Notes under the pieces: generated by a model
What the model saw: the letters and a program-made list of their open reading frames with translations, nothing else
Database searches by the model: none
Told to the model about the DNA's origin: nothing
Source: JAVBMV01 sp031552145
GTDB lineage: Bacteria; Myxococcota; Myxococcia; Myxococcales; UBA5297
Direction: 5' to 3'
Assembly: GCA_031552145.1 (NCBI GenBank)
Contig: JAVBMV010000008.1
Location: 326,956 to 390,955 of the forward strand
Length of the DNA: 64,000 nt
Program-made: the position numbers and the translations under genes
In this document: in pieces, positions 34,701 to 43,888 of the stretch
How the letters are laid out: every line of letters starts with the position of its first letter
Position numbering within the stretch: position 1 is the first letter of the stretch

Positions 34701-35471
34701 CTAAAACGCCCTGCTCTGCCCGCCGTCGATCACGAGGGTGCTCCCCGTAATCCAACTCGCCCTCGGCGAGAGCAGGAAGAGGACGGGCGCCGCGACCTCC
34801 TCGGGCTTTCCGAAGCGCCCCCAGGGGAGATCGTTCTCCAGCATCTTCGCGATCATCTCGGGCTTCTCTTCGTGGCGCTTCGCCCAGCTCCCACCCGGGA
34901 AGAGGATGGAGCCAGGGGCAACGCTGTTCACCCGGATGCCATCCTTGGCGAGATCGATCGCCATCTCCTTCGTCATCGCGACCATCGCCGCCTTGGAGGC
35001 CGTATAGGGCGCGCTCGTTCCATATTCGCGCGCGACGATGGAGGAGACGTTGACGATGGCTCCTCCCCCGTTGGCGCGCATCCAGGCGACGGCGCGCTGG
35101 TTACACCAGACGGCGCTCATGAGGTTCAGGTCGAGCACTTGGCGCCACTCCTGTGCGGTCGCGCGCTGGAAGGGGCCCGTGCGGAGGCTCCCGCCAGCGT
35201 TATTGACCAGGAGATCGATGCGCCCAAGCCCAGCGATGGTCTGTCCAACTGCCAGGGCCGCTCCCTCCTCCGTGGAGAGATCAGCTTCGATCGCAAGGAC
35301 GCGCCCACCGGCGGCGCGCAATGGCCCCGCAACCTCTTCGAGGCCAGCGCGCCCGCGCGCGCAGAACGCGACCGAGACGCCCTCTGCGACGAGCGCCTCC
35401 ACGATCGCGCGCCCGATCCCTCTGCTGCCCCCCGTGACGAGAGCGCATCTCCCTGCCAGTCCCAGCTCCAT
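34701..35471 (-). CDS. short-chain dehydrogenase/reductase (3-oxoacyl-reductase-like)
   Basis: This 256-residue SDR has the NAD(P)-binding motif GGSRGIGR (15-22), NNAGG, the catalytic Ser in VNVSSI and YTASK with the Tyr and Lys. VNSVAPGS and GSTLVIDGGQSR follow. It most resembles 3-oxoacyl-ACP/CoA reductases and related dehydrogenases, and the substrate is not evident. It lies 21 bp after the CoA-transferase gene and is probably co-transcribed with it. Confidence 0.88.
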   Translation of the reverse strand: MELGLAGRCALVTGGSRGIGRAIVEALVAEGVSVAFCARGRAGLEEVAGPLRAAGGRVLAIEADLSTEEGAALAVGQTIAGLGRIDLLVNNAGGSLRTGPFQRATAQEWRQVLDLNLMSAVWCNQRAVAWMRANGGGAIVNVSSIVAREYGTSAPYTASKAAMVAMTKEMAIDLAKDGIRVNSVAPGSILFPGGSWAKRHEEKPEMIAKMLENDLPWGRFGKPEEVAAPVLFLLSPRASWITGSTLVIDGGQSRAF

Positions 35472-35492
35472 CCGATGACCTCGCTGGCTTCG

Positions 35493-37028
35493 CTATTCGG
35501 CGTCGACAGACTGGTCGGCGGGGAAGGAGCGGCAGGCGGCGTCATACTCGTTCCACCAGCCCTCCAGCTTCTTCATGTCGATGGTGCGTGGCTCGTCGCC
35601 TCCGCCGGCCGTCCGCATGTAGGAGCGCAGGAGCGGCCTGAAGTGCGGATGGGCGCACCGATCGATGATCGCCTCCGCGCGCCTCCAGCCCGAACGCAGG
35701 TCGGTGAAGAGCGCATAGCCCTGCTCGGTGACGATGCACTTGAGGTCGTGCTCGGTGTGATCGATGTGGCGCACGTAGGGCATGATGCAGCTCACCGTCC
35801 GCCCATCCTTCAGTCGCCGCACCGAGGGGGTGTGGACCGCGCTGAGATAGGCGTTGCGCAGGAAGTCGCCCGAGCCGCCCAGGCCATTCACGATGCGGGA
35901 GCCGTCGATGTGGGTCGAGTTGGCGTGGCCATAAATATCGACCTCGATCGGCGTGTTCATTGCGATCACGAAGAGGCGCGTGATGATCTCGGGGTTATTC
36001 GACAGCCACATGGGGCGCAGGATGATGCGGTCGCGGCAGCGCACGAAGAGGCGGTCGAACTCCTTGCGCGCGGCGGCCGAGAAGGAGATGGCGGTCGCCG
36101 AGGCGCAGTCGAACTTCACGTCATCCTCGACGTAGCGCATCATCCCGTCCTGGAAGACCTCGGTCCAGAAGCGGATCTTCTCGAAGGGCGACTTGTAGAG
36201 CTCTCCGATGATGGCGTTGGCGACGTTGCCCACGCCCGACTGAATCGGGGGCAGGCGCTTGCCCCAGTCGAGCTGCTTCTGACAGTGGAGCAGGAACTCG
36301 ATCACATTCTCGGCGATTCGCTGGTCGGTGCGGCTCGCGTCCTTGAAGCCCACCGGGTGATCGGGGATCTTGGACTCGACCACCGCGACGACCTTCTTGA
36401 TGTCGAACTCGACATAAGGGGTACCGACGCGGTCGCGCACATTCACCACCGGCAACGGCCAGTTGACGTGGGGATGGACCGCGGGGAGCGAGATATCGTG
36501 AAAGCCCGTGAAGTCGGGGCCCGTGGTGTTGATCTCGAGGATCACCTTCTTGGCCTTGGCGAGCGCCTCGGCGCTGATTCCGACCGACGAGCCGAGCACC
36601 ACGCTGCCATCCTTCCGGATCCGCGAGACCTCGACCACGGCGACGTCGACGTCGCCGTAGAGGCCGTACATGAGATTTCGGGCGAAGGCGGAGAGGTGCG
36701 CGTCCGCGAAGTCCATCTTCCCCGCGTGGATCAGCTTGCGCGACGCGGAGGAGGACATGTAGGGCCCACGCCGCGAGACGAAGGGCGCGATGGGCGCCTC
36801 GACCTCCTCGGAGAGCGAAGCTCCGGTAAAGAGCGTGATTCGCGTCTGTGGCGCCGTGTCGGCCAAGTACTTCGCGAGGGCCGGCATGAAGGTCTTGGGC
36901 TCGCCCGACTTCGTGAAGCCACTGATGGCCAAAGTGCAGCCATCGGTCACATGCTTGACCGCCTCCTCGACCGGTACGACCTTGGAAAGCAGCTCGCTGT
37001 TCTCGATACGCTCGGCAAGAGTGGCCAT
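35493..37028 (-). CDS. acetyl-CoA hydrolase/transferase family CoA-transferase
   Basis: This 511-residue protein matches the class I CoA-transferases of the AarC/ScpC/Cat1 type. Features are CTLAISGFTKSGEPKTFMPA near the start, QSGVGNVANAIIGEL and the catalytic-Glu segment FWTEVFQDGMMRYV. IYGHANSTHIDGSRIVNGLG and ATHDLKC-like C-terminal motifs follow. Such enzymes exchange CoA between succinyl-CoA, acetate and related acids. Some act as acetyl-CoA hydrolases. The ATG follows GAGGAGCCC. Together with the neighbouring 2-oxoacid oxidoreductase it suggests active acyl-CoA exchange. Confidence 0.9.
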   Translation of the reverse strand: MATLAERIENSELLSKVVPVEEAVKHVTDGCTLAISGFTKSGEPKTFMPALAKYLADTAPQTRITLFTGASLSEEVEAPIAPFVSRRGPYMSSSASRKLIHAGKMDFADAHLSAFARNLMYGLYGDVDVAVVEVSRIRKDGSVVLGSSVGISAEALAKAKKVILEINTTGPDFTGFHDISLPAVHPHVNWPLPVVNVRDRVGTPYVEFDIKKVVAVVESKIPDHPVGFKDASRTDQRIAENVIEFLLHCQKQLDWGKRLPPIQSGVGNVANAIIGELYKSPFEKIRFWTEVFQDGMMRYVEDDVKFDCASATAISFSAAARKEFDRLFVRCRDRIILRPMWLSNNPEIITRLFVIAMNTPIEVDIYGHANSTHIDGSRIVNGLGGSGDFLRNAYLSAVHTPSVRRLKDGRTVSCIMPYVRHIDHTEHDLKCIVTEQGYALFTDLRSGWRRAEAIIDRCAHPHFRPLLRSYMRTAGGGDEPRTIDMKKLEGWWNEYDAACRSFPADQSVDAE

Positions 37029-37150
37029 GGGCTCCTCGTTCTCTGTCGCGCGGTTGGCGCGGTTTGTGTTTCAGTTGCTTCGCGCCCTCGGCGCTGCGCA
37101 ACTGTGGGCAAGAGTTCGGGCGTTTCTATCATGGAGCGGGCTCCCGGGAC

Positions 37151-38098
37151 TCACCCCGCCGCTCGCTCCCAGGCATACCATCCTGTACCGGGGTGATCGT
37201 CAAATTGCGTCATCGCATTGAGGGTGCGGAAGCGCTCAAGTGCCTTGTGCGCTGTCGCGGCGCGCAGGCCATCGAGGCTGAAGTGCTCGACGGTAAAGGA
37301 AGCGGTGACGGTACCTATCGCCATCGCCTGGCGGAGGGCTCGCTCGTCCAACCTCCGCTCGCTGGCCAAGAACCCAAGGAACCCGCCGGCAAAACTGTCG
37401 CCCGCTCCCGTGGGATCGAAGAGCGCGGCGATGGGATAGGCGGGGAGCGCGAAGGGGCGCTCACCGCCAAAGAGCATCGAGCCATTGGCGCCGCGCTTGA
37501 CCACCACCCAGCGGGGCCCGAGCGCGTGAATCGCGCGCGCCGCCATTGGAATCGCCTCTTCGCACGTAAGTTCGTGCAGCTCAGTCTCGTTGATGAAGAG
37601 CAGATCGATCCGCGCTAGTACCCGCTTCAGCGCCGCCCTGCTCCCGTGGATCCAGTAGTTCATCGTATCGGCGGCGACGAGGCGCGGACGCTCGAGCTGC
37701 TCGAGCACTGAGAGCTGGAGCTCGGGGGCAATATTGCCGAGGAGGACGATCTCGCTGCCACGCCAAGGACTGGGAAGCTTCGGCGAGAACTCTTTGAAGA
37801 CATTGAGCTCGGTGGCGAGCGTCTGGGCGTCATCCATCGCTTCGCCATACCTACCGCGCCAGCGAAAAGTTTGCCCCGGCCGCTGCTCGAGTCCTTCCAG
37901 CGCGACGCCGCGCGTCCGGAAGAGCGCGACGTGCTCCCCTGGAAAATCGTCGCCCACGACGGCGACCATGCGCGGCGGCGCGAAGAGGGAGGCCGCGACC
38001 GAGGCGTAGGAGGCGGAGCCGCCGAGCGCATCGTCGACAGAGCCCAGCGGCGTCTCGACGCTATCCAGCGCCACGGAACCTACGATCAAGAGGGACAT
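37151..38098 (-). CDS. PfkB-family (ribokinase-like) carbohydrate or nucleoside kinase
   Basis: This 315-residue kinase has the N-terminal LLIVGSVALDSVETP and GGSASYASVAAS signatures. INETELHELT is the middle motif, and DPTGAGDSFAGGFLGFLA holds the catalytic Asp and anion hole. It begins three bases after the mtnP stop, so the two are one transcription unit. That association points to adenosine or methylthioribose/ribose-type substrates in purine or MTA salvage, but the substrate is inference. Confidence 0.85.
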   Translation of the reverse strand: MSLLIVGSVALDSVETPLGSVDDALGGSASYASVAASLFAPPRMVAVVGDDFPGEHVALFRTRGVALEGLEQRPGQTFRWRGRYGEAMDDAQTLATELNVFKEFSPKLPSPWRGSEIVLLGNIAPELQLSVLEQLERPRLVAADTMNYWIHGSRAALKRVLARIDLLFINETELHELTCEEAIPMAARAIHALGPRWVVVKRGANGSMLFGGERPFALPAYPIAALFDPTGAGDSFAGGFLGFLASERRLDERALRQAMAIGTVTASFTVEHFSLDGLRAATAHKALERFRTLNAMTQFDDHPGTGWYAWERAAG

Positions 38099-38101
38099 CG
38101 A

Positions 38102-39010
38102 TCAGCGCCTCGCGCGTTCCAGCAGCAGCGCCAGGCGGCGCCCCGTCTCGGTTGGGATTTTGGACGTGGTCATGATGGCGCCGTCGAGCGCGGTGGGACA
38201 GGCGCATGGGGGAAGCGCGTCGGCCCAAGTCGTGTCCGAGGCGAGCGCCCTGATCACCTTGCGCGCGTTCTCGACGTTTCGCTTCATCACCTCTACGACC
38301 GTCTTGGCGCTCACATCCGATTCGTTTGCGTGCCAACAATCGTAATCGGTGCAGAGGGCGAGCGAGGCATAGCAGAGCTCAGCCTCGCGAGCGAGGCGCG
38401 CCTCGGGGAGGTTGGTCATGCCGATCACGTCGACGCCCCAGCTCCGAAAGAGGGCGCTCTCCGCGCGGGTGGAGAACTGCGGCCCCTCGATACAGACGTA
38501 GGTGCCGCTTCGGCGCACCTTGCCGACCGCGGCCTCGGCACATCGCGCCACCTGCTCACTAAAGGCCGGGCAGGTGGGATCGGCCAGCGGCACATGCGCG
38601 ACCACGCCTTCTCCAAAGAAGCTTCTAGGACGACAGCGTGTCTGATCGATGTACTGACCCACCACGACCATGTCGCCAGGGGGCAGCTCCTCGCGCATCG
38701 AGCCCACCGCGCTGAAGGCGAGCACCCGCTCCGCGCCCAGCTTCTTCAAGGCCCAAACATTGGCCCTGTAGTTGATCTCGGAGGGCATCAGCCGATGTCC
38801 GGGGCCATGGCGGGCGATGAAGGCGAGCCTCGTTGCGCCCAGGTCGCCGAGAATGAGCTTGCCCGAGGGCGCGCCAAAGGGGGTGCGGATAGAGCGCTGC
38901 TCCACATTTTTAAGCTCGGGGAGGTCGTAGAGCCCGCTGCCGCCGATGATGCCCAGGAGTGGCCGCACGCGCCTTGCACCCTGCCCTGCCCGCTTACCTC
39001 TGACCGTCAT
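38102..39010 (-). CDS. mtnP: S-methyl-5'-thioadenosine phosphorylase
   Basis: This 302-residue protein belongs to the MTAP/PNP family. LGIIGGSGLYDL is the N-terminal phosphate site. FIARHGPGHRLMPSEINYRA, AFSAVGSMREELPPGD and TYVCIEGPQFSTRAES are typical MTAP blocks. IGMTNLPEARLAREAELCY identifies the substrate loop. The ATG at 39010 has a distant ribosome-binding site. An in-frame GTG 16 codons later, just before LLGIIGG, would also give a normal start. The gene follows bamA by 18 bp. Confidence 0.9.
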   Translation of the reverse strand: MTVRGKRAGQGARRVRPLLGIIGGSGLYDLPELKNVEQRSIRTPFGAPSGKLILGDLGATRLAFIARHGPGHRLMPSEINYRANVWALKKLGAERVLAFSAVGSMREELPPGDMVVVGQYIDQTRCRPRSFFGEGVVAHVPLADPTCPAFSEQVARCAEAAVGKVRRSGTYVCIEGPQFSTRAESALFRSWGVDVIGMTNLPEARLAREAELCYASLALCTDYDCWHANESDVSAKTVVEVMKRNVENARKVIRALASDTTWADALPPCACPTALDGAIMTTSKIPTETGRRLALLLERARR

Positions 39011-39028
39011 GGCACGTTCGCCCCTTGG

Positions 39029-41383
39029 CTAGAAAAAGTTGCCGATGGTGAACTCGAAGAGGTGTCCCTGGTCCTGGCGCCGTGGCGTCACCGGGAAGCC
39101 GACCTCGAGCCGCAGCGGACCGATGGGCGAGAACCACCGGATGCCAAAGCCCCACGAATGGAGCATCCCGAGCTTTCCCTCGCTGTCGTCGAAGAAACCG
39201 CGATCTTCCGCGTAGACGTTGCCCATATCGTAGAAGAGCACGCCGCGGATCATCGCCGCCTCGATGATCGGGAACTCGAGTTCGAAGTTGAAGATCGCCT
39301 CTTTGTTGCCGCCCACGGCGAAGTCGACGAGCGACGAACCAGGGTCGCGCTCCAGCGCCACGGGGACGGTGGGCGCGATGGAGCGCAGCCCGTAGCCTCG
39401 CACGGTGTTGATGCCGCCGATGAAGAAGAGCTCGCTGATGGGCAAGTTGTTGCCCTCAATGTAGCCCAGCGTCGCCTGTCCTTTGAGGACCAATCCCAGT
39501 GGGAGCGGCTGATAGTACCTGGAGTTGAAGAGATAGCGGTTGAAGACAAAGGAGGCGCCGAGCCAAGGGCGGGAGAATTCGCCCGAGAGGCTCTGATAGT
39601 TGCCCGCCGTGGGAAAGAGACGATTGTCGCGCTGATCGAAGTTGAGGGTGAGGCGCAGCGCGCTGACGAGCCCGTCGCGGAACCTGCTCTCTGGCAAGCT
39701 GTCTGGGTTGCCAAAGCCGCTCGAGCCGGGGCGGACGGAGATATCCTCGATCCCGTAACCCAGGTGGGCCATCAAATCCTCGGTCAGGTGATAGCCGAAG
39801 GTGATGTCCCCTCCCTCCGAGGCGCGGATAAAGCCGAAGTAATCGAGCTCCTGCAGGAAGAGGCTGAAGCTGAAGATCCATTTGCTGTCGAAGAGGTAGG
39901 GGTCGGTAAAGGAGAGCTGCAGGAGCTGCCGCAGCGAACTCAGCTGCGCCGCGAAGGAGGCAGTCTGGCCCCAGCCGAAGAGATTGTTCTGGGAGACCTG
40001 CGCCATGAACATGAAGTTTTCGATGGAGGAGAAGCCCATGCCGGCCTGCAGCGTCCCAGTAGGCTTCTCCTTTACCGTGGCCGTGACGATTACCGTATCG
40101 TCACGGCTTCCGCGCTTGAAGTTGACCTCGACCGTCTCGAAGAAGCCGAGCGCGGTGATGCGCTGGCGCGAGAGGCGGATGCCAGAGCCGCTGAAGAGCT
40201 CGCCTTCATAGACGCGCATCTCGCGCCGAATGACCTTGTCCCGCGTCTTGACGTTGCCGACGAGCTCGATCCGCTCGATGGTGACCTGCTCGCCCTTTTC
40301 GACCTCATAGGTGAGGTCGACGATGCGCCGCTCGTCGTCGAGGAGCGTCTGCGGATTGACGTTGGCAAAGGCATACCCCTCGTCGAAATATTTCTCGGAG
40401 ATGGCGGCCATGTCGTGCTGCAGGCGGGTGCGGCTGAAGAGCTCGCCCGTCTCGACGATTGTCTTCTCGCGCAGCTGCTCGTCCGTGAAGAGCAGGTCGC
40501 CCGCAAACAGTATCTGTCCTATCCGGTACTGCTCTCCTTCAGTCACGGCAATGGAGATGAAGAGCAGACGCTTGTCGCCCGAGATGCTCACCCTGGGCTG
40601 CGCCACGCGGGCGTGCACGAAGCCGTTATCGTAATAGAGCCCCAGCAGCGCCTGCACGTCGCGCTGGATCGCCTCCTCCCGATAGGAGCCCGCGCCGGTC
40701 AGGAAGGAGAAGAAGTCGCCCTCGCGCGTCTGCATCACTTCGCGCAGCTTCTTGTCGGAGAGCTTGACGTTGCCGGTGAAGGTGATCCGCGCGACCTGAA
40801 TCTTGGCGTTCTCGTCGATGTCGAAGAAGAGGTCGACCTCGTTGTCACCCACGTACTCGACCCGCTGCTCCACCTCCGCCAAGTAGTAACCCTTCTCCAG
40901 ATATTTCTCCTGGAGCTTGCGGGCGTTTCTTCGGGCGGCCGAGAGGTTGAGGATGGCGTAAGGTTTGATGTCGATCTGATCCTTCAGATCGTCATTGGAG
41001 AGTTCCTTGTTTCCTACGATCTCGATCTTCCTGATGGCTGGGCGCTCCTGGACCACCACCACCACCACCGGCTGTCCAGGCACGCTCTCGTCCAAGTAGA
41101 GCTGCGCGTCGGAGAAGTAGCCCAGGTCCCAGATGCGCTCGAGATCCTTCGAGAGCATGCCGACGTCGAGCGGGGCACCGACCTTGGTGCGGAGCGCGTT
41201 GCGAACGACCCCCGCCTCGATGCGGCTCGTCCCCTCGACCCGGACGCCCGAGACTATCTCGCCAAAGGACTCGTTCTTGGCCGCTATGCTCTCGACGTTC
41301 TCCTGGGCCCACGCGGAGGAGAACGAAAAGAGCGAGGCGCAGAGGAGCGCCATCCCCAGGGCGTGTCGAGCGCGCGCGATCAC
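39029..41383 (-). CDS. bamA: outer-membrane protein assembly factor BamA
   Basis: The protein has 784 residues with a signal peptide (1-26, ending AWAQ) and five POTRA domains (about 42-420). These are recognised by repeats such as SGVRVEGTSRIEAGVVRNAL, IRKIEIVGNKELSNDDL and ERIELVGNVKTRDKVIRREM. A 16-strand beta-barrel ends in Phe (EFTIGNFF). The VRGYG motif (INTVRGYGLRS) in the barrel loop is characteristic of Omp85 proteins. BamA inserts beta-barrel proteins in the outer membrane. The GTG start overlaps the lolD stop as GTGA, with GGGAGGAG upstream. Confidence 0.95.
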   Translation of the reverse strand: MIARARHALGMALLCASLFSFSSAWAQENVESIAAKNESFGEIVSGVRVEGTSRIEAGVVRNALRTKVGAPLDVGMLSKDLERIWDLGYFSDAQLYLDESVPGQPVVVVVVQERPAIRKIEIVGNKELSNDDLKDQIDIKPYAILNLSAARRNARKLQEKYLEKGYYLAEVEQRVEYVGDNEVDLFFDIDENAKIQVARITFTGNVKLSDKKLREVMQTREGDFFSFLTGAGSYREEAIQRDVQALLGLYYDNGFVHARVAQPRVSISGDKRLLFISIAVTEGEQYRIGQILFAGDLLFTDEQLREKTIVETGELFSRTRLQHDMAAISEKYFDEGYAFANVNPQTLLDDERRIVDLTYEVEKGEQVTIERIELVGNVKTRDKVIRREMRVYEGELFSGSGIRLSRQRITALGFFETVEVNFKRGSRDDTVIVTATVKEKPTGTLQAGMGFSSIENFMFMAQVSQNNLFGWGQTASFAAQLSSLRQLLQLSFTDPYLFDSKWIFSFSLFLQELDYFGFIRASEGGDITFGYHLTEDLMAHLGYGIEDISVRPGSSGFGNPDSLPESRFRDGLVSALRLTLNFDQRDNRLFPTAGNYQSLSGEFSRPWLGASFVFNRYLFNSRYYQPLPLGLVLKGQATLGYIEGNNLPISELFFIGGINTVRGYGLRSIAPTVPVALERDPGSSLVDFAVGGNKEAIFNFELEFPIIEAAMIRGVLFYDMGNVYAEDRGFFDDSEGKLGMLHSWGFGIRWFSPIGPLRLEVGFPVTPRRQDQGHLFEFTIGNFF

Positions 41384-42099
41384 GGTGCGCTCCTCCCTCG
41401 TTCATGCAGCTTTCCATCTTCGAGCTTCACCCCCCTGGGCATGGAGGCTGCATATTGCTCATTGTGGGTCACCACGAGCACAGTGATTCCCAGAGAGGCG
41501 TTGAGCTTCGCCAAGAGCTGATGAATCTCCTCGCCCGTCGCGGGATCGAGGTTTCCGGTCGGCTCATCGGCGAGGAGCATCCGAGGCTGCAGCACCAAAG
41601 CCCTCGCAAGGGCGACTCGCTGCTGCTCGCCGCCCGAGAGTTCGCCCGGTTTGTGCGAGCCCCGCTGCGAGAGGCCGACCGATGCGAGCAGGTCACTTGC
41701 CCGCGCTCTCGCCTTGGCCGGCTCCATCCGCTGGATCAGCGCCGGCATCATCACGTTCTCGAGCGCGGTGAACTCTGGGAGCAGGTGGTGCGACTGAAAG
41801 ACAAAGCCAACCATCCGGTTCCTGAAGCTGGCCAGCGCCGAGTCGGGGAGCGCAGTGATCTCGACGCCATCGAAGCGGATCGAACCCGCCGTAGGGGGAT
41901 CGAGCGCCCCCAGCAGATGCAGGAAGGTGCTCTTCCCCACCCCGCTCGCGCCCGTGAGCGCCAGCATCTCTCCCGCCCGAATGGTGAGATCGACGCCGGT
42001 GAGCACCTCGATGACGCGCTCCTCCATCAGATAGGTCTTGCGGAGCCCGATCACCTCGACGAAGGGCGCCTTGCCCGCCTCTGTAGAAATCGCCGTCAT
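41380..42099 (-). CDS. lolD: lipoprotein-releasing ABC transporter ATPase LolD
   Basis: This 239-residue ATPase has Walker A GASGVGKS, the signature LSGGEQQRVALARAL and Walker B MLLADEPTGNLD. These, with the conserved LFVFQ-type Q-loop (VGFVFQSHHLLPEF), place it in the MacB/LolD group. It drives release of lipoproteins from the inner membrane. It overlaps the permease gene upstream (ATGA) and bamA downstream (GTGA). Confidence 0.93.
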   Translation of the reverse strand: MTAISTEAGKAPFVEVIGLRKTYLMEERVIEVLTGVDLTIRAGEMLALTGASGVGKSTFLHLLGALDPPTAGSIRFDGVEITALPDSALASFRNRMVGFVFQSHHLLPEFTALENVMMPALIQRMEPAKARARASDLLASVGLSQRGSHKPGELSGGEQQRVALARALVLQPRMLLADEPTGNLDPATGEEIHQLLAKLNASLGITVLVVTHNEQYAASMPRGVKLEDGKLHERGRSAP

Positions 42100-43871
42100 T
42101 CGCTCCTCAGCCCCTCAACCGGCGGGAGGCGGCTGGCACGAGTGGCTGGATAGATGGTCGCCAGGTAGGAGAGCAGCAGCGCGCCAAAGCCCGCCAGGGC
42201 GAACTCGACCGCCTCGATCTCCACGGGCAGTCTGTCGATGTAATAGATCTCGGCGTCCAGCCTTATCACGCCGTGCGCGATGATGAGGCAGACGCCGAGG
42301 CCGAGCAGAAGGCCGACGATGGTGCCGATGACGCCGATGGCGAGCCCCTCGAGCACGAAGACCTTCATCACGCTCGAGTTCGTTGCCCCCATCGACTTCA
42401 GGATTGCGATCTCCTTGCTCTTCTCCAGCACCATCATGAAGAGCGTGGAGACGATGTTGAAGCAGGCGACAAGGATGATGAAGGCCAGGATGATGGCCAT
42501 CGCAACCTTCTCCAACCTCAGCGCCGAGAAGAGGGGCTTGTTCATCTCGCCCCAGTCGCGCGTTCGGTAGGGGTAGCCATCGAGCGCCGCGAGAACCGCG
42601 CGCGAGATGTTGCGCGCGTTGTCGAGGTCATCCGTCTTCAGCTCGAGGCCTGTTACCGACTCCTCCAGCCCAAAGAAGCTCTGCGCCTCCGCCAGCGAGA
42701 TATAGGCGAACTTGGCATCGTACTCGTACATGCCCGTGACGATGAGCGCGGCCACTCGGAACGGGCGGCTCTTCGGCGTGGGTCCAGTTGGCCCAAGCTC
42801 GCCTCCCAGCGGGCTGACAACATTGATGCGCTCGCCGATCGTGACGCGGAGCGAGTGCGCCAGCTCCTTGCCGAGCGCGATGGCGGGCAACGGTGCCTCA
42901 TTGGGATCTATTGGAACCACTTTCGTGAAGGGCGCGCCCACGATCTCGCCGGGGCGTTCGAGCCATTCCAGCTTCCCCTCCGAAGTGTTCTCGAAGAGAC
43001 TGCTCACCTCGCCCGCCGTGGCCAGTTCGATTCCCTTGATCAGGGCGCCGCTTACGTTCTGATCCGAGGTGAGCATCACCTCGCTCAGCACGAAGGGGCT
43101 CACGCCGGTGACGCCGCGCACGCCCCTCGCCTTCTCCGCCGCCTCGCGCCACTCCGTGAAGCTGGTGCCGTAATGCTGGACCATTGCGTGAGCGTTGGCG
43201 CCGATGATCTTGTTCTTCAGATCGCTCTCGAAGCCGCTCATGACGCTCATCACCACGGTGAGCGCCATGACCCCGACAGCGACGCCACAGATGGAGATGA
43301 TGGTCATCAGGCGCGTGGCGGAGCGGCGCCGGAGGCGGAGATGACTTCTCGCGATGAAGGCTTCGTAGGCGAAGCGCAGGTCGATCCGCCCCGAGCCCGC
43401 CAGGAGGTAGCCGAGCGAACCGCCGATGAGCGCCGCGCCCGAGAGAGCCAGCGCGGCAATGACCGCGCCGCTGACGGGATTGCCCAGCAGCGATGCCAGG
43501 TAGCCTACCTCCTGCAGCTCGGGTCTGACGAGCCCATAGGGAACATTGAGCTGCGCGTTGGCGAGCAACGCGGCTCCCAGGCAATAGAGGGCCGATGCGG
43601 CCAACACCTCGAGGATGCCGATCTTGCGAACATGAGCCGCGCCGATAAACCCGCCGATCATTGAAATGAGCAGCGCCACCGGCGCGACGAGCGCCAGGGT
43701 CCTCTCCGAGGAGAGCCCCAACCTTGGCACCAGCGAGATCACGCCGCCGAGAAGCAGCGCGGCGGCGAGCAGCAGGCCCACCAGCGCCCAGCCAAAGAGC
43801 GCTAGGGAGAAGAGGGGCACCTCCCTCCCTTTCGCGAGCTGCGCGCCAATCGTTGGTGTCGAGAGTGTCAT
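42096..43871 (-). CDS. LolC/LolE-family lipoprotein-releasing permease with extra N-terminal membrane domain
   Basis: This 591-residue protein is longer than usual (about 400-415). The FtsX/MacB core starts near residue 165 with RFAYEAFIARSHLRLRRRSA, a cytoplasmic helix and TM1 (LMTIISICGVAVGVMALTVV). A large periplasmic domain follows, then three C-terminal TM helices, ending ATIYPATRASRLPPVEGLRS. The first 160 residues add four predicted membrane helices (about 21-45, 57-79, 85-106, 130-157). No second LolC/E gene is adjacent, so it may act as a LolF-type homodimer with LolD. It follows lysS by 17 bp. Confidence 0.85.
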   Translation of the reverse strand: MTLSTPTIGAQLAKGREVPLFSLALFGWALVGLLLAAALLLGGVISLVPRLGLSSERTLALVAPVALLISMIGGFIGAAHVRKIGILEVLAASALYCLGAALLANAQLNVPYGLVRPELQEVGYLASLLGNPVSGAVIAALALSGAALIGGSLGYLLAGSGRIDLRFAYEAFIARSHLRLRRRSATRLMTIISICGVAVGVMALTVVMSVMSGFESDLKNKIIGANAHAMVQHYGTSFTEWREAAEKARGVRGVTGVSPFVLSEVMLTSDQNVSGALIKGIELATAGEVSSLFENTSEGKLEWLERPGEIVGAPFTKVVPIDPNEAPLPAIALGKELAHSLRVTIGERINVVSPLGGELGPTGPTPKSRPFRVAALIVTGMYEYDAKFAYISLAEAQSFFGLEESVTGLELKTDDLDNARNISRAVLAALDGYPYRTRDWGEMNKPLFSALRLEKVAMAIILAFIILVACFNIVSTLFMMVLEKSKEIAILKSMGATNSSVMKVFVLEGLAIGVIGTIVGLLLGLGVCLIIAHGVIRLDAEIYYIDRLPVEIEAVEFALAGFGALLLSYLATIYPATRASRLPPVEGLRSE

Positions 43872-43888
43872 GATCGTGGGGCTTTGTC

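Noticed and set aside
37871..41521. 1216-codon plus-strand open frame opposite bamA, mtnP and the PfkB gene
   Set aside because: It is antisense to three well-recognised genes, has composition typical of a shadow frame in GC-rich DNA and matches no family.
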